Source: Nocardioides albus (lineage in GTDB: Bacteria > Actinomycetota > Actinomycetes > Propionibacteriales > Nocardioidaceae). Taken from it: DNA of 64,000 nt. Below are positions 39,721-53,065 of the stretch, piece by piece. Made by a program: the position numbers and the translations under genes. The notes beneath the pieces were generated by a model. That model saw only the letters and a program-made list of their open reading frames with translations. It was not told the DNA's origin and did no database searches. Each line of letters starts with the position of its first letter. Positions within the stretch are counted from its first letter, which is position 1. The stretch covers positions 620,001 to 684,000 of the forward strand of contig NZ_BMQT01000001.1 in assembly GCF_014648255.1 (NCBI RefSeq). The letters run 5' to 3'.

Positions 39721-40952
39721 CAGCTGAACGGGGGTCGGGAGTCGAGAGCCAGCGAGCGACGACCGGCCCAGCGCCACACCTTGGCGGCACGGTCGCGGTC
39801 CTCGTCGGTGACCAGGTTGCCCATCCACCGCAGGGCCAGCGTCATCAGCCAGTCGGACCGCATGCCGGCGGGTCCGAGGGTGGAGACCAGACGCGGCCGG
39901 GTCGCGATCCCGGCCAAGCGACGAGCCACCGAGAACGCCTCCCCGTAGTGCTCACGCAGGGTCGCCGGCCAGGCGGTGGCCAGGTCCTCTCCCGCGACCA
40001 GAGCGTCGGCGACCATCCGTCCGGTCTCGAGTCCGTAGTCGATCCCCTCACCGTTGAGCGGGTTCACGCACCCGGCGGCGTCGCCGATCAGCGCCCAGTT
40101 GGCACCGGCGACGCCGGAGACGGCTCCACCCATGGGCAGCAGCGCGGACTTCTCCGCCCGCAGCTCACCGGTGAGCCCGAACCCCTCGCGGCACTGCTCG
40201 GTGTAGTGCCGCATCAGCGGCTTGATCGCGACGTCCGCAGGCCGCTTGGAGGTGGCCAGCGCACCGGCGCCGATGTTCACCTCGCCCGACCCCAGCGGGA
40301 AGATCCAGCCGTATCCCGGCAGCGCCTCACCGGACTCGTCACGCAGCTCCAGGTGGGAGGAGATCCACTCGTCGTCGGCCTGGTCGGAGGCGATGTAAGC
40401 ACGTCCGGCGACGCCGTAGACGGTGTCGCGGTGCCACTCCCGGCCCAGCACCTTGCCCAGCGGCGAGCGCACGCCGTCGGCGACCACCACCGACCGGCAG
40501 ACGACCTCATGGCCGCCCTCGAAGACGACCGCAGCGATCCGCTCGCCGTCCCACCGCACGTCGACCGCACGCACGCCGTCGACCGCCGTCGCACCGGACT
40601 TGATCGCGACCGTGCGGAGGTGGTCGTCGAGCTCGGTGCGCGGCACCGCCGACCCCCAGGACGGCAGGTTCCCAGCGGGCCACGGCAGGTGCAGCGTCTG
40701 CCCGAAGCCGTGCGCCCGCAGGCCCTTGGAGACCGGGTGCGCGCGCAGCCAGTCCTCCAGCCCGAGCCGGATCAGCTCGTGGGTCGCGCGCGGGGTCAGC
40801 CCGTCACCGCAGGTCTTGTCGCGCGGGAAGATGGCCGCGTCGGTCAGCAGGACATCGACCCCGGCGCGCGCCAGCCAGGCCGCCGCGGCCGAGCCCGCAG
40901 GCCCTGCCCCCACGACGAGCACGTCAGCTGACTGCGGAAGGGACGAGGTCAT
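39720..40952 (-). CDS. geranylgeranyl reductase-family FAD-dependent oxidoreductase
   Basis: 410 residues from the ATG at 40952 (GGGAAG 8 nt upstream). FAD dinucleotide motif VLVVGAGPAGSAAAAWLARAGVDVLLTD at the N-terminus, DKTCGDGLTPRA typical of the family, middle VVVADGVRSPLGK and the second FAD motif WALIGDAAGCVNPLNGEGIDYGLETGRM. The family saturates isoprenoid chains (menaquinone side chain, polyprenyl) or acts as a hydroxylase. In actinobacteria a member next to the nuo operon acts on menaquinone, but nuo is not seen here. The promoter region faces the ABC importer. Confidence 0.88.
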   Translation of the reverse strand: MTSSLPQSADVLVVGAGPAGSAAAAWLARAGVDVLLTDAAIFPRDKTCGDGLTPRATHELIRLGLEDWLRAHPVSKGLRAHGFGQTLHLPWPAGNLPSWGSAVPRTELDDHLRTVAIKSGATAVDGVRAVDVRWDGERIAAVVFEGGHEVVCRSVVVADGVRSPLGKVLGREWHRDTVYGVAGRAYIASDQADDEWISSHLELRDESGEALPGYGWIFPLGSGEVNIGAGALATSKRPADVAIKPLMRHYTEQCREGFGLTGELRAEKSALLPMGGAVSGVAGANWALIGDAAGCVNPLNGEGIDYGLETGRMVADALVAGEDLATAWPATLREHYGEAFSVARRLAGIATRPRLVSTLGPAGMRSDWLMTLALRWMGNLVTDEDRDRAAKVWRWAGRRSLALDSRPPFS

Positions 40953-41080
40953 GCGCATATCTTCCCAGAACCGGCCAACGGTCCGCGAAAGAACCCTCAC
41001 CTCAGGTCGAAGCGAGCCCCTGCTAGGTTATTGCAAGTTCTTCGCATTAGACCCTCGGAGCGATCTCGGAAGGCCCCCAC

Positions 41081-42139
41081 GTGCACGACCCTCTCGGCGT
41101 ACGCCGCCGTCGCCGGCGCGCGACCATCTGGCTCCTGGGCCTCCTCGCAGCTGTCGTGGCGACGATCGTCGTCGCGGTCGGCTTGGGCGCTGCGTACGTC
41201 ACTCCGGGGACGGTCGCCCAGATCCTCGGCCACCACCTCCTCGGCCTCCCCGAGGGCGGTTGGGAGGCCACCGAGGAGGCGATCGTGTGGAAGGTACGCC
41301 TCCCCCGCGTGCTCCTCGGCGCCCTCGTCGGCGCCGGCCTGGCCATCACCGGGATGGCACTTCAGGCGATGGTCCGCAACCTGCTCGCCGACCCCTATCT
41401 GCTCGGGATCAACTCCGGCGCCTCCAGCGGCGCCGCGGCCGCGATCCTCTTCGGCGCCGGCACCAGCCTGGGTGCGTACGCACTCCCGGGCTCGGCGTTC
41501 CTCGGTGCCCTCGCGGCGTCGTTCCTGGTGTTCGCGCTGGCGCGCAGCGGTGGCCGGGTCACCTCGCTGCGGCTGCTGCTCTCCGGTGTCGCGGTCGGCT
41601 ACCTGCTCTACGGCCTGACCAGCTTCCTGATCTTCGCCTCGGGTTCGGCCGAGGGCGCGCGGTCGGTGATGTTCTGGCTGCTCGGCTCCCTCGGCCTGGC
41701 CCAGTGGAACGGTCTGCTCGCCGTCGTGGCCATCGCAGTGATCGCCACGATCACCCTGCTGACCCTGTCCGGACGAGGGCTCGATGCGCTCGCGATCGGC
41801 GACGAGACCGCCCACACCCTCGGCATCTCCCCCGACCGCTTCCGCACCCTGCTGCTGATCCTCGTAGCGCTGACCGTCGGCGTGGTCGTCTCGGCCGCCG
41901 GCAGCATCGGCTTCGTCGGCCTGGTCGTGCCGCACCTGGCTCGTCGTGCCGTCGGCTCCGCCCACTCCGTGGCCATCCCGGCGGCGGCCCTCATGGGCGC
42001 GATCCTGCTGATCTGGGCCGACGTGCTCGCCCGCGTCCTCCTCCAGCCCCAGGAGATCCCGATCGGGATCGTGACGGCACTCCTGGGCGCCCCGTTCCTC
42101 ATCGTCCTCATCCGGCGCTTCTCGGCGCGCGACGCCTGA
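41081..42139 (+). CDS. FecCD/BtuC-type ABC importer permease
   Basis: 352 residues, GTG start, 9-10 TM segments. FecCD family features: RLPRVLLGALVGAGLAITGMALQAMVRNLLADPYLLGINSGASSGAA and VVVSAAGSIGFVGLVVPHLARRAVG, which contact the ATPase and the translocation path. Carries siderophores, cobalamin or similar large solutes inward. As I recall, a related actinobacterial group is annotated as a proposed F420-0 importer, and this operon could belong to it. The 128-nt upstream region holds no riboswitch-sized structure. Confidence 0.88.
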   Translation: MHDPLGVRRRRRRATIWLLGLLAAVVATIVVAVGLGAAYVTPGTVAQILGHHLLGLPEGGWEATEEAIVWKVRLPRVLLGALVGAGLAITGMALQAMVRNLLADPYLLGINSGASSGAAAAILFGAGTSLGAYALPGSAFLGALAASFLVFALARSGGRVTSLRLLLSGVAVGYLLYGLTSFLIFASGSAEGARSVMFWLLGSLGLAQWNGLLAVVAIAVIATITLLTLSGRGLDALAIGDETAHTLGISPDRFRTLLLILVALTVGVVVSAAGSIGFVGLVVPHLARRAVGSAHSVAIPAAALMGAILLIWADVLARVLLQPQEIPIGIVTALLGAPFLIVLIRRFSARDA

Positions 42140-42175
42140 TCACCCACCGTCCGACCCATCACCAGGAGCCCCGAC

Positions 42176-43150
42176 ATGATCCGTCCCATGATCGCCACCG
42201 CCGCGCTCGTGCTGGCCACGACCACCGCGTGCGGAGCGGACGCGGATGCCGCCGACGACAAGGCCACGCCGGCTGGCTTCCCGGTCACGATCGACAACTG
42301 CGGCGCCGAGGTCAACATCGACGCCCCACCGGAGCGCGTCGTGATGCTGAAGAGCTCAGCGGTGCCCTACCTGCACGCGCTCGGCGTGATGGACCGGGTC
42401 GTGGCCAGGGCCGGGGACTACCCGGCCGACTACTACGACGCCGACACGCAGGCCGAGCTCGACGACATCCCGCTGCTCACCGACGAGATGGACACCAGCG
42501 GTCACCTGCAGATCTCCAAGGAGGTCGTGATCGGCGAGGAGCCCGACCTGGTCCTGGGCGAGGTCGAGAACCTCTCCCGAGACACCCTCGACGCCGTCGA
42601 CATCGACCTTCTCGAGGAGCCGGCGATGTGTCCAGAGGGCGTCGAGGACCCCGGCTTCGCCGACGTCTACAGTCAGCTGGAGGCTTACGGCAAGGTCTTC
42701 GACCGCGAGGACGAAGCCGCCCGAGCCATCGCTGACCTGCGCAAACGCGTCACCGAGCTAGAGGCGAAGAAGGTCGGCGAGGGACGTACGGCGGCAGTGC
42801 TCTACCCCACCGTCGGCGGTGGCGTGACCTATGCCTACGGCACCCGGTCGATGGCCCACCCGCAGCTGGAGGCGGCCGGGTTCGAGGACGTCTTCGCCGA
42901 CGTCGACCAGCGCGTCTTCGAGGTCTCGACCGAGGACCTTCTCGAGCGCGACCCCGATGTGATCATCCTGCTGCACAACGCCGGCGACCCGAAGGAAGTC
43001 GAGGAGTCGGTCACCCAGCTCGCCGGCGCCGAGGACCTCACCGCCGTCAAGAACGGCGACGTGATGGCGCAGCTCTTCAACTTCACCGAGCCCCCCTCGG
43101 CCCTCTCGGTCGACGGCCTGGAGCGGATCATCGACAGGTTCGGCCAGTGA
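42176..43150 (+). CDS. ABC importer substrate-binding lipoprotein (BtuF/FecB type)
   Basis: 324 residues. Lipoprotein signal: hydrophobic start then lipobox-like ATTTACG with Cys19. Two periplasmic-binding lobes of the TroA/BtuF fold: ERVVMLKSSAVPYLHALGVMDRVVARAG at the start and DPDVIILLHNAGD, ALSVDGLERIIDRFG at the end. The conserved phrase PTVGGGVTYAYGTRSMAHPQLEAAGFEDVFAD resembles proteins annotated as proposed F420-0-binding, but I cannot confirm the ligand. Third-gene overlap by GTGA. Confidence 0.85.
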   Translation: MIRPMIATAALVLATTTACGADADAADDKATPAGFPVTIDNCGAEVNIDAPPERVVMLKSSAVPYLHALGVMDRVVARAGDYPADYYDADTQAELDDIPLLTDEMDTSGHLQISKEVVIGEEPDLVLGEVENLSRDTLDAVDIDLLEEPAMCPEGVEDPGFADVYSQLEAYGKVFDREDEAARAIADLRKRVTELEAKKVGEGRTAAVLYPTVGGGVTYAYGTRSMAHPQLEAAGFEDVFADVDQRVFEVSTEDLLERDPDVIILLHNAGDPKEVEESVTQLAGAEDLTAVKNGDVMAQLFNFTEPPSALSVDGLERIIDRFGQ

Positions 43151-43914
43151 TCGAGGCAGCGGGCCTGTCCTGGACGTACGGCGCAACGACCATCCTCGAG
43201 GACATCGACGTCGCCTCCCACGAAGGCCGGGTACTGGGTCTGATCGGACCCAATGGAAGCGGCAAGACCACCCTGCTACGGCTGCTCTACGGTGCCCTTC
43301 ACGGCAACGGAACCATCGAGATCGACGGCGACGACCTCACCGCTCTCCCCGCCAAGGAGGTCGCCCGCCGCCTGGCCGTCGTCGTCCAGGAGTCCGGGAC
43401 CACTGACCAAAATTTCTCAGGCGCCCTGACCGCCGGCGAGATGGTGCTGCTGGGACGTACGCCGCACCTCTCCGCCTTCGCCAGAGCGGGTGAGCGCGAC
43501 CTGGAGATCGCCGCGGAGTGCCTCGAGCGCGTCGGCGGAACCCACCTCGGTCCACGGTCCTTCGCCGCCCTCTCCGGCGGCGAGCGCCAACGGGTACTGA
43601 TCGCAAGGGCGCTGGCCCAGGAGGCGACCCACCTGCTCCTCGACGAGCCGACCAACCACCTCGACATCCGCTATCAGCACGAGATCCTCGCCCTGGTCCG
43701 CAAGCTGGGGACGACGGCGATCGTCGTGCTCCACGACCTCAACCTGGCGGCCCGCTACTGCGACGACCTCGTGCTGCTCGACCGGCGCCGCGTCGCCGCC
43801 CGCGGGACGGTCGACGAGGTGCTCCGCCCCGAGATCCTGGAACCGGTCTACGACATCGGCATCGAGAGGCTCGAGCTGCGTGAGGAGATCCACCTCCTCT
43901 TCCACTCGCTCTGA
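43147..43914 (+). CDS. ABC importer ATP-binding protein (FecE/BtuD type)
   Basis: 255 residues, GTG start overlapping the binding-protein stop. Walker A GPNGSGKTTLL (about 36-46), Q loop VVQES, signature LSGGERQR, Walker B HLLLDEPTNHLD, switch His in VVLHDLNLAARYCD. All residues for hydrolysis are present. It completes a permease, binding protein and ATPase set; one permease gene implies a homodimer. Confidence 0.92.
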   Translation: MIEAAGLSWTYGATTILEDIDVASHEGRVLGLIGPNGSGKTTLLRLLYGALHGNGTIEIDGDDLTALPAKEVARRLAVVVQESGTTDQNFSGALTAGEMVLLGRTPHLSAFARAGERDLEIAAECLERVGGTHLGPRSFAALSGGERQRVLIARALAQEATHLLLDEPTNHLDIRYQHEILALVRKLGTTAIVVLHDLNLAARYCDDLVLLDRRRVAARGTVDEVLRPEILEPVYDIGIERLELREEIHLLFHSL

Positions 43915-43929
43915 CCCAGCGGCCACGCG

Positions 43930-44415
43930 TCAGAGCGCCGGGGCCGCCTCGACCCTGGTCTCCGGCGCTTGCTCGTCGTCCGGGTCGACCCCGGGAAGGT
44001 GCGCCTCCCAGAGCTCGACCTCCATCACGTAGAGCCGCAGGGACGCCTCGCCGCACAGCTGGTCGGGAGTGAAGGCCCGCGCGGTCCCGACGAGCCGGCG
44101 AAACGCCACCGCGCAACGCTTCTCGAGCTCGAAGTCGGGCACCTGGCGAGCCATCCCCGTCACGTACGCTGCGCTCGCGCCCGATCCCGGCGGCACCGAG
44201 GAGTCGAAGACGACCCCGGCCACCCGCGGGTCGCGGACGATGTTGCGGGAGTGCTGCGAGTCGGCCGCCGAGACCCAGTAGAGGTCCCGGTAGCCGTCGT
44301 GGGAGAAGTAGACCGGGGACGTACGCGGACGTCCGTCGGGATCCGACGTCGCCAGCACCAGGTAGGCGACGTCGTCGACGATCCCGCGTACGTGCCTGTC
44401 CAGATCAGCTGTCAT
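43930..44415 (-). CDS. pyridoxamine 5'-phosphate oxidase-like flavin-binding split-barrel protein
   Basis: 161 residues. Split-barrel N-terminus: AYLVLATSDPDGRPRTSPVYFSHDGYRDLYWVSAADSQHSRNIVRDPRVAGVVFDSS, the general PPOX family pattern of FMN- or F420-binding proteins. The C-terminal phosphate-binding region of PdxH is absent, so it is not a pyridoxal phosphate enzyme. The 15-nt gap to the ABC ATPase gene is convergent. If the importer carries F420-0, an F420-binding role would fit; that is speculation. Confidence 0.82.
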   Translation of the reverse strand: MTADLDRHVRGIVDDVAYLVLATSDPDGRPRTSPVYFSHDGYRDLYWVSAADSQHSRNIVRDPRVAGVVFDSSVPPGSGASAAYVTGMARQVPDFELEKRCAVAFRRLVGTARAFTPDQLCGEASLRLYVMEVELWEAHLPGVDPDDEQAPETRVEAAPAL

Positions 44416-44457
44416 ACCCCCGAGGGTAGGCGAATCAGCGGTGGCCCGGGGTGGCCG

Positions 44458-45108
44458 CTAGTGGAACGCCCGATGAGACAGGAGCGACACCTTCTTGTCC
44501 GCACACCCGGTCGTCTCGTGACGGACGAACTGGGAGTCGTAGGAGTCCGGCACATAGACCCGGAATCCGTCGACCACGGTCGGCCTGCACTCGGCAACCG
44601 GATAGTTCTCGGCGGTCGACTCCGCGACCTCGCTGATGGCCACCTGACCCGGCTTCATGATGACCGTGCGCCAGGAGCCCTCTCGGACCGCCGGTGCGCC
44701 GATCTGGGTGCCGTCGCCACCCCCGACGTACGACAGCCCACCGAAGCCACCAAGAGCACAGGCATGATCGGAGACGTTGGTCAGCGTGATCTCGCCGAAC
44801 CGCGATCCCGCGCCCGCGTCGGTCGCGCGATAGCCGGCCTTCAGATCGGCGTTGGTGCACGTCGGCGTCGCCGGAGCCGCCGGATCCTGCCCGGAGGAAG
44901 CTGAAGACTCAGTCCTCACCGGCGAACCCCCCGTGGCCGCCGGTGAGGACTGAGTCGGGGACGATGACGCACTGCTCGCCCGGGCGGGTTCCGCGGTCCC
45001 GGCGGCAGATGGTGACGAGTCGACTGCCCCTTCGTTCGTCGACGCGCAACCTCCCACCGCGAGCACGCCGAGGATCCCGACGCCGACCACCAGTCGTAGG
45101 TGCCGCAT
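44458..45108 (-). CDS. DUF4232 lipoprotein
   Basis: 216 residues from the ATG at 45108 (GAGGAGCGAAG directly upstream). Signal with lipobox AVGGC (Cys21), a Ser/Ala/Thr/Pro-rich linker of ~55 residues and a C-terminal DUF4232 domain (LKAGYRATDAGAGSRFGEITLTNVSDHACALGGFGGLSYVGGGDG). Four Cys in the domain probably form disulfides. Surface-exposed actinobacterial family of unknown role. Confidence 0.85.
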   Translation of the reverse strand: MRHLRLVVGVGILGVLAVGGCASTNEGAVDSSPSAAGTAEPARASSASSSPTQSSPAATGGSPVRTESSASSGQDPAAPATPTCTNADLKAGYRATDAGAGSRFGEITLTNVSDHACALGGFGGLSYVGGGDGTQIGAPAVREGSWRTVIMKPGQVAISEVAESTAENYPVAECRPTVVDGFRVYVPDSYDSQFVRHETTGCADKKVSLLSHRAFH

Positions 45109-45239
45109 CTTCGCTCCTCGAGTAGCAGATGCCAGCCAGATCAAACCCAGCCAGTAACTCATCGTCCACACCTGAAACGCCCGGACACGCGGGTTCGTTG
45201 CGGCGATCCACGAAGAAGTTTGCTTTCGCCGAAAAGACC

Positions 45240-45273
45240 GATGGCCCCGCCTCCCGAAGGAGGCGGGGCCATC
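45240..45273 (-). terminator. intrinsic terminator of rpoBC
   Basis: Perfect 15-bp stem (45240-45254 with 45259-45273) and CGAA loop, 12 nt after the rpoC stop on the minus strand. It is followed there by GGTCTTTTCGG, a U-containing tail. The clearest intrinsic terminator in the window. Confidence 0.9.
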
Positions 45274-45284
45274 AGCTGACTACA

Positions 45285-49160
<3,876 letters not shown>

Positions 49161-49214
49161 GGTGGCTTCCAGTTCCTTCGTTAGTTCTTGGAAAGTTCAA
49201 AGGGGACTGAGGGA

Positions 49215-49240
49215 GGGAGGTACGCCGAGGCGTACCTCCC
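49215..49240 (-). terminator. hairpin between rpoB and rpoC
   Basis: Arms GGGAGGTACGC (49215-49225) and GCGTACCTCCC (49230-49240), perfect 11 bp with loop CGAG, 6 nt after the rpoB stop. No U-run follows, so it may be a partial terminator, RNA-processing site or stability element setting the rpoB:rpoC ratio. Confidence 0.55.
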
Positions 49241-49245
49241 ACTCG

Positions 49246-52200
49246 TCAGACTTCCTCTACGGAAGAGGGCTCGCGACGGGAGAGGTCGATGCCGAGCTCC
49301 TCGGCGGCGCGGAAGACGTCTTCCTCCGCGTCACGGAGCTCGATCGCCGAACCGTCCTGGCTCAGCACCTCGACGTTCAGGCACAGCGACTGCATCTCCT
49401 TGACGAGAACCTTGAACGACTCCGGGATACCCGAGTCGGGGATGTTCTCGCCCTTGACGATCGCCTCGTACACCTTCACGCGGCCGGGCACGTCGTCCGA
49501 CTTGATGGTCAGGAGCTCCTGCAGGGCGTAGGCGGCGCCGTACGCCTCCATCGCCCAGACCTCCATCTCACCGAAGCGCTGGCCACCGAACTGGGCCTTA
49601 CCGCCGAGCGGCTGCTGGGTGATCATCGAGTACGGACCGGTCGAACGCGCGTGGATCTTGTCGTCGACCAGGTGGTGCAGCTTGAGGATGTACATGTAGC
49701 CCACGGCCACCGGCTCCGGGAACGGCTCGCCGGAGCGACCGTCGAAGAGGCGGGCCTTGCCGTCGGTGCCGACCACACGCCGACCGTCCCGGTTGGGGAG
49801 GGTCGCGCTGAGCAGACCGGTGATCTCGTCCTCACGCGCACCGTCGAAGACCGGGGTGGCCACCTTGGTGCCCGGGTCGGCCTTGTCGGCGTGGATCTTG
49901 ATGAGGCGCTGCTTCCAGGCGCTGTCCTCGGGGTCCTCGGAGAGGTTGAGGTCCCAGCCCTGCTTGGCGAGCCAACCGAGGTGGAGCTCCAGGACCTGTC
50001 CGATGTTCATACGACGCGGAACACCGAGCGGGTTGAGCAGGACGTCGACCGGGGTGCCGTCCTCCATGAACGGCATGTCCTCGACCGGCAGGATCTTCGC
50101 GATGACGCCCTTGTTGCCGTGACGGCCGGCGAGCTTGTCACCCACGGAGATCTTGCGCTTCTGCGCCACGTAGACCCGAACCAGCTGGTTCACGCCCGGG
50201 GGCAGCTCGTCGCCCTCCTCACGGTCGAAGACGCGGACACCGATGACGGTGCCCTCCTCGCCGTGCGGAACCTTCATCGAGGTGTCGCGGACCTCGCGCG
50301 CCTTCTCACCGAAGATCGCGCGGAGCAGGCGCTCCTCCGGGGTCAGCTCGGTCTCGCCCTTCGGGGTGACCTTGCCGACCAGGATGTCACCGGTGGTGAC
50401 CTCGGCGCCGATGCGGATGATGCCGCGCTCGTCGAGGTCGGCCAGCATCTCCTCGGAGACGTTCGGGATGTCCCGGGTGATCTCCTCCGGACCCAGCTTG
50501 GTGTCGCGAGCGTCGACCTCGTGCTCCTCGATGTGGATCGAGGTGAGGTAGTCCTGCTGCACCAGACGCTGGGAGAGGATGATCGCGTCCTCGTAGTTGT
50601 GGCCCTGCCACGACTGGAAGGCGACCAGGAGGTTGGCACCCAGCGCCATCTCGGCACCCTGGGTCGCCGGACCGTCGGCCAGCGGGGAGCCGACCTCGAC
50701 CCGGGCGCCCTCGTCGACCAGCGGCTGCTGGTTGACGCAGTTGCCCTGGTTGGAGCGCTCGAACTTCGCGAGCTTGTACGAGGTGTAGGTGCCGTCGTCG
50801 TTGAGGGTCTCGATCAGGTCGGAGGAGACCTCCTTGACCACACCGGCCTTCTTCGCGACGAGCACGTCACCGGCGTCGACAGCCGCGCGGTACTCGATGC
50901 CCGTGCCGACCAGCGGCGAGTCGCTGCGGACCAGCGGCACCGCCTGACGCTGCATGTTGGCGCCCATGAGCGCACGGTTGGCATCGTCGTGCTCGAGGAA
51001 CGGGATCAGCGCGGTCGCGACCGACACCATCTGGCGCGGCGAGACGTCGATGTAGTCGACCTCGTCGGCCAGGAGCTCGGAGACCTCACCGTCGCGCTGG
51101 CGGACCAGCACGCGCTCGGTCGCGAACTTCATGTTCTCGTCGACGGCCGCGTTGGCCTGCGCGATGACGTAGCGGTCCTCGTCGTCGGCGGTCAGGTAGT
51201 CGATCTTGTCGGTGACGACGCCGTTCTCCACCTTGCGGTAGGGCGTCTCGACGAAACCGAACGGGTTGATCCGGCCGAAGGAGGCCAGCGAACCGATCAG
51301 ACCGATGTTGGGACCTTCAGGGGTCTCGATCGGACACATCCGGCCGTAGTGCGACGGGTGGACGTCTCGGACCTCCATGCCGGCGCGGTCACGGGAGAGA
51401 CCACCCGGGCCGAGAGCCGACAGACGCCGCTTGTGGGTCAGGCCCGCGAGCGGGTTGTTCTGGTCCATGAACTGCGACAGCTGCGAGGTGCCGAAGAACT
51501 CCTTCAGCGCAGCGACGACGGGACGGATGTTGATCAGGGACTGCGGCGTGATCGCCTCGACGTCCTGGGTCGTCATCCGCTCGCGCACCACGCGCTCCAT
51601 ACGAGCAAGACCCGTACGCAGCTGGTTCTGGATCAGCTCGCCGACCGTACGCATCCGGCGGTTGCCGAAGTGGTCGATGTCGTCGGCGGCAACGTCGGTG
51701 AGGCCGGCCGGCATCTCGAGCTGCGTACGCCCGTCGTGCAGCGCGACGATGTACTTGATCGTCGCGACGATGTCGTCGACGGTCAGCGTCTGCTGGTCGA
51801 AGGCCTCGGTCAGACCGAGCTTCTTGTTGACCTTGTAGCGACCGACCTTGGCGGTGTCGTAGCGCTTCGGGTTGAAGTAGTAGTTGTTCAGCAGCGTCTG
51901 CGCGGCCTCACGCGTGGGGGGCTCGCCCGGGCGCAGCTTGCGGTAGATGTCGAGCAGCGCGTCGTCCTGCGCGGTGGTGCTGTCCTTCTCGAGGGTCAGC
52001 ATCATCGACTCGTACTCGCCGAACTCTTCGCGGATCTGCTCGTTGGTCCAACCGAGGGCCTTGAGCAGCACCGTGACGTTCTGCTTGCGCTTGCGGTCGA
52101 GGCGGACGCCGACCAGGTCGCGCTTGTCGATCTCGAACTCGAGCCAGGCACCGCGGCTCGGGATCAGCTTGGCGGTGTAGATGTCCTTGTCGGACGTCTT

Positions 52201-52716
52201 GTCGGCGGTGCGCTCGAAGTAGACGCCCGGGGACCGGACGAGCTGCGAGACGACGACGCGCTCGGTGCCGTTGATGACGAAGGTGCCCTGTTCGGTCATG
52301 AGCGGGAAGTCACCCATGAAGACCGTCTGGCCCTTGATCTCACCAGTGTCGTTGTTGGTGAACTCCGCCGAGACATAGAGAGGCGCGGAGTAGGTGAAGT
52401 CCTTCTCCTTGCACTCCTCGACGGTGTACTTGGGGTCGTAGAAGACAGGGCTCTCGAACGAGAGGGACATCGTCTCCGAGAAGTCCTCGATCGGGGAGAT
52501 CTCCTCGAAGATCTCCTGCAGACCGGACTTGTGAGACACGTCCTCACCCGCTGCTTCGCGGGCGGCAACCTGCTCCTGCCAGCGCTCGTTACCGATCAGC
52601 CAGTCGAAGCTGTCGGTCTGGAGGGCGAGGAGCTTGGGAAGCTCGAGAGGCTCTGAGATCTTTGCGAAAGAGATGCGGCGAGGGGTGGAGTCACCCGACG
52701 AGGTGCGCGCGGCCAA
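49246..52716 (-). CDS. rpoB: DNA-directed RNA polymerase subunit beta
   Basis: 1156 residues from the TTG at 52716, set by AAGGA 6 nt upstream and by the family start ([23 protein letters not shown]); the frame is open for 43 more codons without support. The rifampicin-binding cluster reads [20 protein letters not shown] then [11 protein letters not shown], the susceptible form at the common resistance positions (Asp, His and Ser all wild type). C-terminal clamp and catalytic segments ([28 protein letters not shown]) are present. The transcript probably starts near 52812. Confidence 0.98.
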   Translation of the reverse strand: MAARTSSGDSTPRRISFAKISEPLELPKLLALQTDSFDWLIGNERWQEQVAAREAAGEDVSHKSGLQEIFEEISPIEDFSETMSLSFESPVFYDPKYTVEECKEKDFTYSAPLYVSAEFTNNDTGEIKGQTVFMGDFPLMTEQGTFVINGTERVVVSQLVRSPGVYFERTADKTSDKDIYTAKLIPSRGAWLEFEIDKRDLVGVRLDRKRKQNVTVLLKALGWTNEQIREEFGEYESMMLTLEKDSTTAQDDALLDIYRKLRPGEPPTREAAQTLLNNYYFNPKRYDTAKVGRYKVNKKLGLTEAFDQQTLTVDDIVATIKYIVALHDGRTQLEMPAGLTDVAADDIDHFGNRRMRTVGELIQNQLRTGLARMERVVRERMTTQDVEAITPQSLINIRPVVAALKEFFGTSQLSQFMDQNNPLAGLTHKRRLSALGPGGLSRDRAGMEVRDVHPSHYGRMCPIETPEGPNIGLIGSLASFGRINPFGFVETPYRKVENGVVTDKIDYLTADDEDRYVIAQANAAVDENMKFATERVLVRQRDGEVSELLADEVDYIDVSPRQMVSVATALIPFLEHDDANRALMGANMQRQAVPLVRSDSPLVGTGIEYRAAVDAGDVLVAKKAGVVKEVSSDLIETLNDDGTYTSYKLAKFERSNQGNCVNQQPLVDEGARVEVGSPLADGPATQGAEMALGANLLVAFQSWQGHNYEDAIILSQRLVQQDYLTSIHIEEHEVDARDTKLGPEEITRDIPNVSEEMLADLDERGIIRIGAEVTTGDILVGKVTPKGETELTPEERLLRAIFGEKAREVRDTSMKVPHGEEGTVIGVRVFDREEGDELPPGVNQLVRVYVAQKRKISVGDKLAGRHGNKGVIAKILPVEDMPFMEDGTPVDVLLNPLGVPRRMNIGQVLELHLGWLAKQGWDLNLSEDPEDSAWKQRLIKIHADKADPGTKVATPVFDGAREDEITGLLSATLPNRDGRRVVGTDGKARLFDGRSGEPFPEPVAVGYMYILKLHHLVDDKIHARSTGPYSMITQQPLGGKAQFGGQRFGEMEVWAMEAYGAAYALQELLTIKSDDVPGRVKVYEAIVKGENIPDSGIPESFKVLVKEMQSLCLNVEVLSQDGSAIELRDAEEDVFRAAEELGIDLSRREPSSVEEV

Positions 52717-52818
52717 GAGGAATCCTTCGACAAGGTTCGCAGGTGGATTCGCAGCACGCCGACCACCGAACAGCCACCGGGCAGGCTGAGGGGCATATGA
52801 AGGCATGCGCAAAGCGCC

Positions 52819-52847
52819 ATCGTACGCCATAAAAGCGCACTTCACAA
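52819..52847 (-). promoter_or_regulatory. rpoB promoter P1
   Basis: Minus strand: -35 TTGTGA (52847-52842), 17-nt spacer, -10 TACGAT (52824-52819). The start near 52812 leaves a ~95-nt leader beginning with a GCGC-TTT-GCGC hairpin. Confidence 0.55.
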
Positions 52848-52945
52848 CACCGGGCCTAGTTAATAGTCCGGCGTACCTTCATTCACACCTGCGGCGCCCG
52901 AGCTTCGGCGTTGGTGGTGCACTGCCTTGTCGAGCATCGCGGATG

Positions 52946-52975
52946 ATCATGCGCCTCATCGGCACCTCGGGTCAA
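52946..52975 (-). promoter_or_regulatory. candidate upstream rpoB promoter P2
   Basis: Minus strand: -35 TTGACC (52975-52970), 18-nt spacer, -10 CATGAT (52951-52946). The -10 is imperfect. The whole stretch 52717-53065 holds no gene I can support; it appears to be the rpoBC control region. Confidence 0.3.
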
Positions 52976-53065
52976 GCGTCCGAGCCAATCGGTCCGCCTC
53001 CCGGGAAGTTGTTCCAATCACTTGACAGGTAGCGCAAAGACGCGGCCGACGGGCCCCGCGGCGCA

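Noticed and set aside
40953..41080. Cobalamin riboswitch or IdeR box before the FecCD-type importer
   Set aside because: The space is too short for a B12 element and no conserved core is visible. TAGGTTA at about 41024 matches only half of an IdeR site; the other half is absent.
49246..52845. rpoB start at 52845
   Set aside because: The extension would contain the predicted promoter -10 and start point; AAGGA before the TTG at 52716 and the family start fit better.
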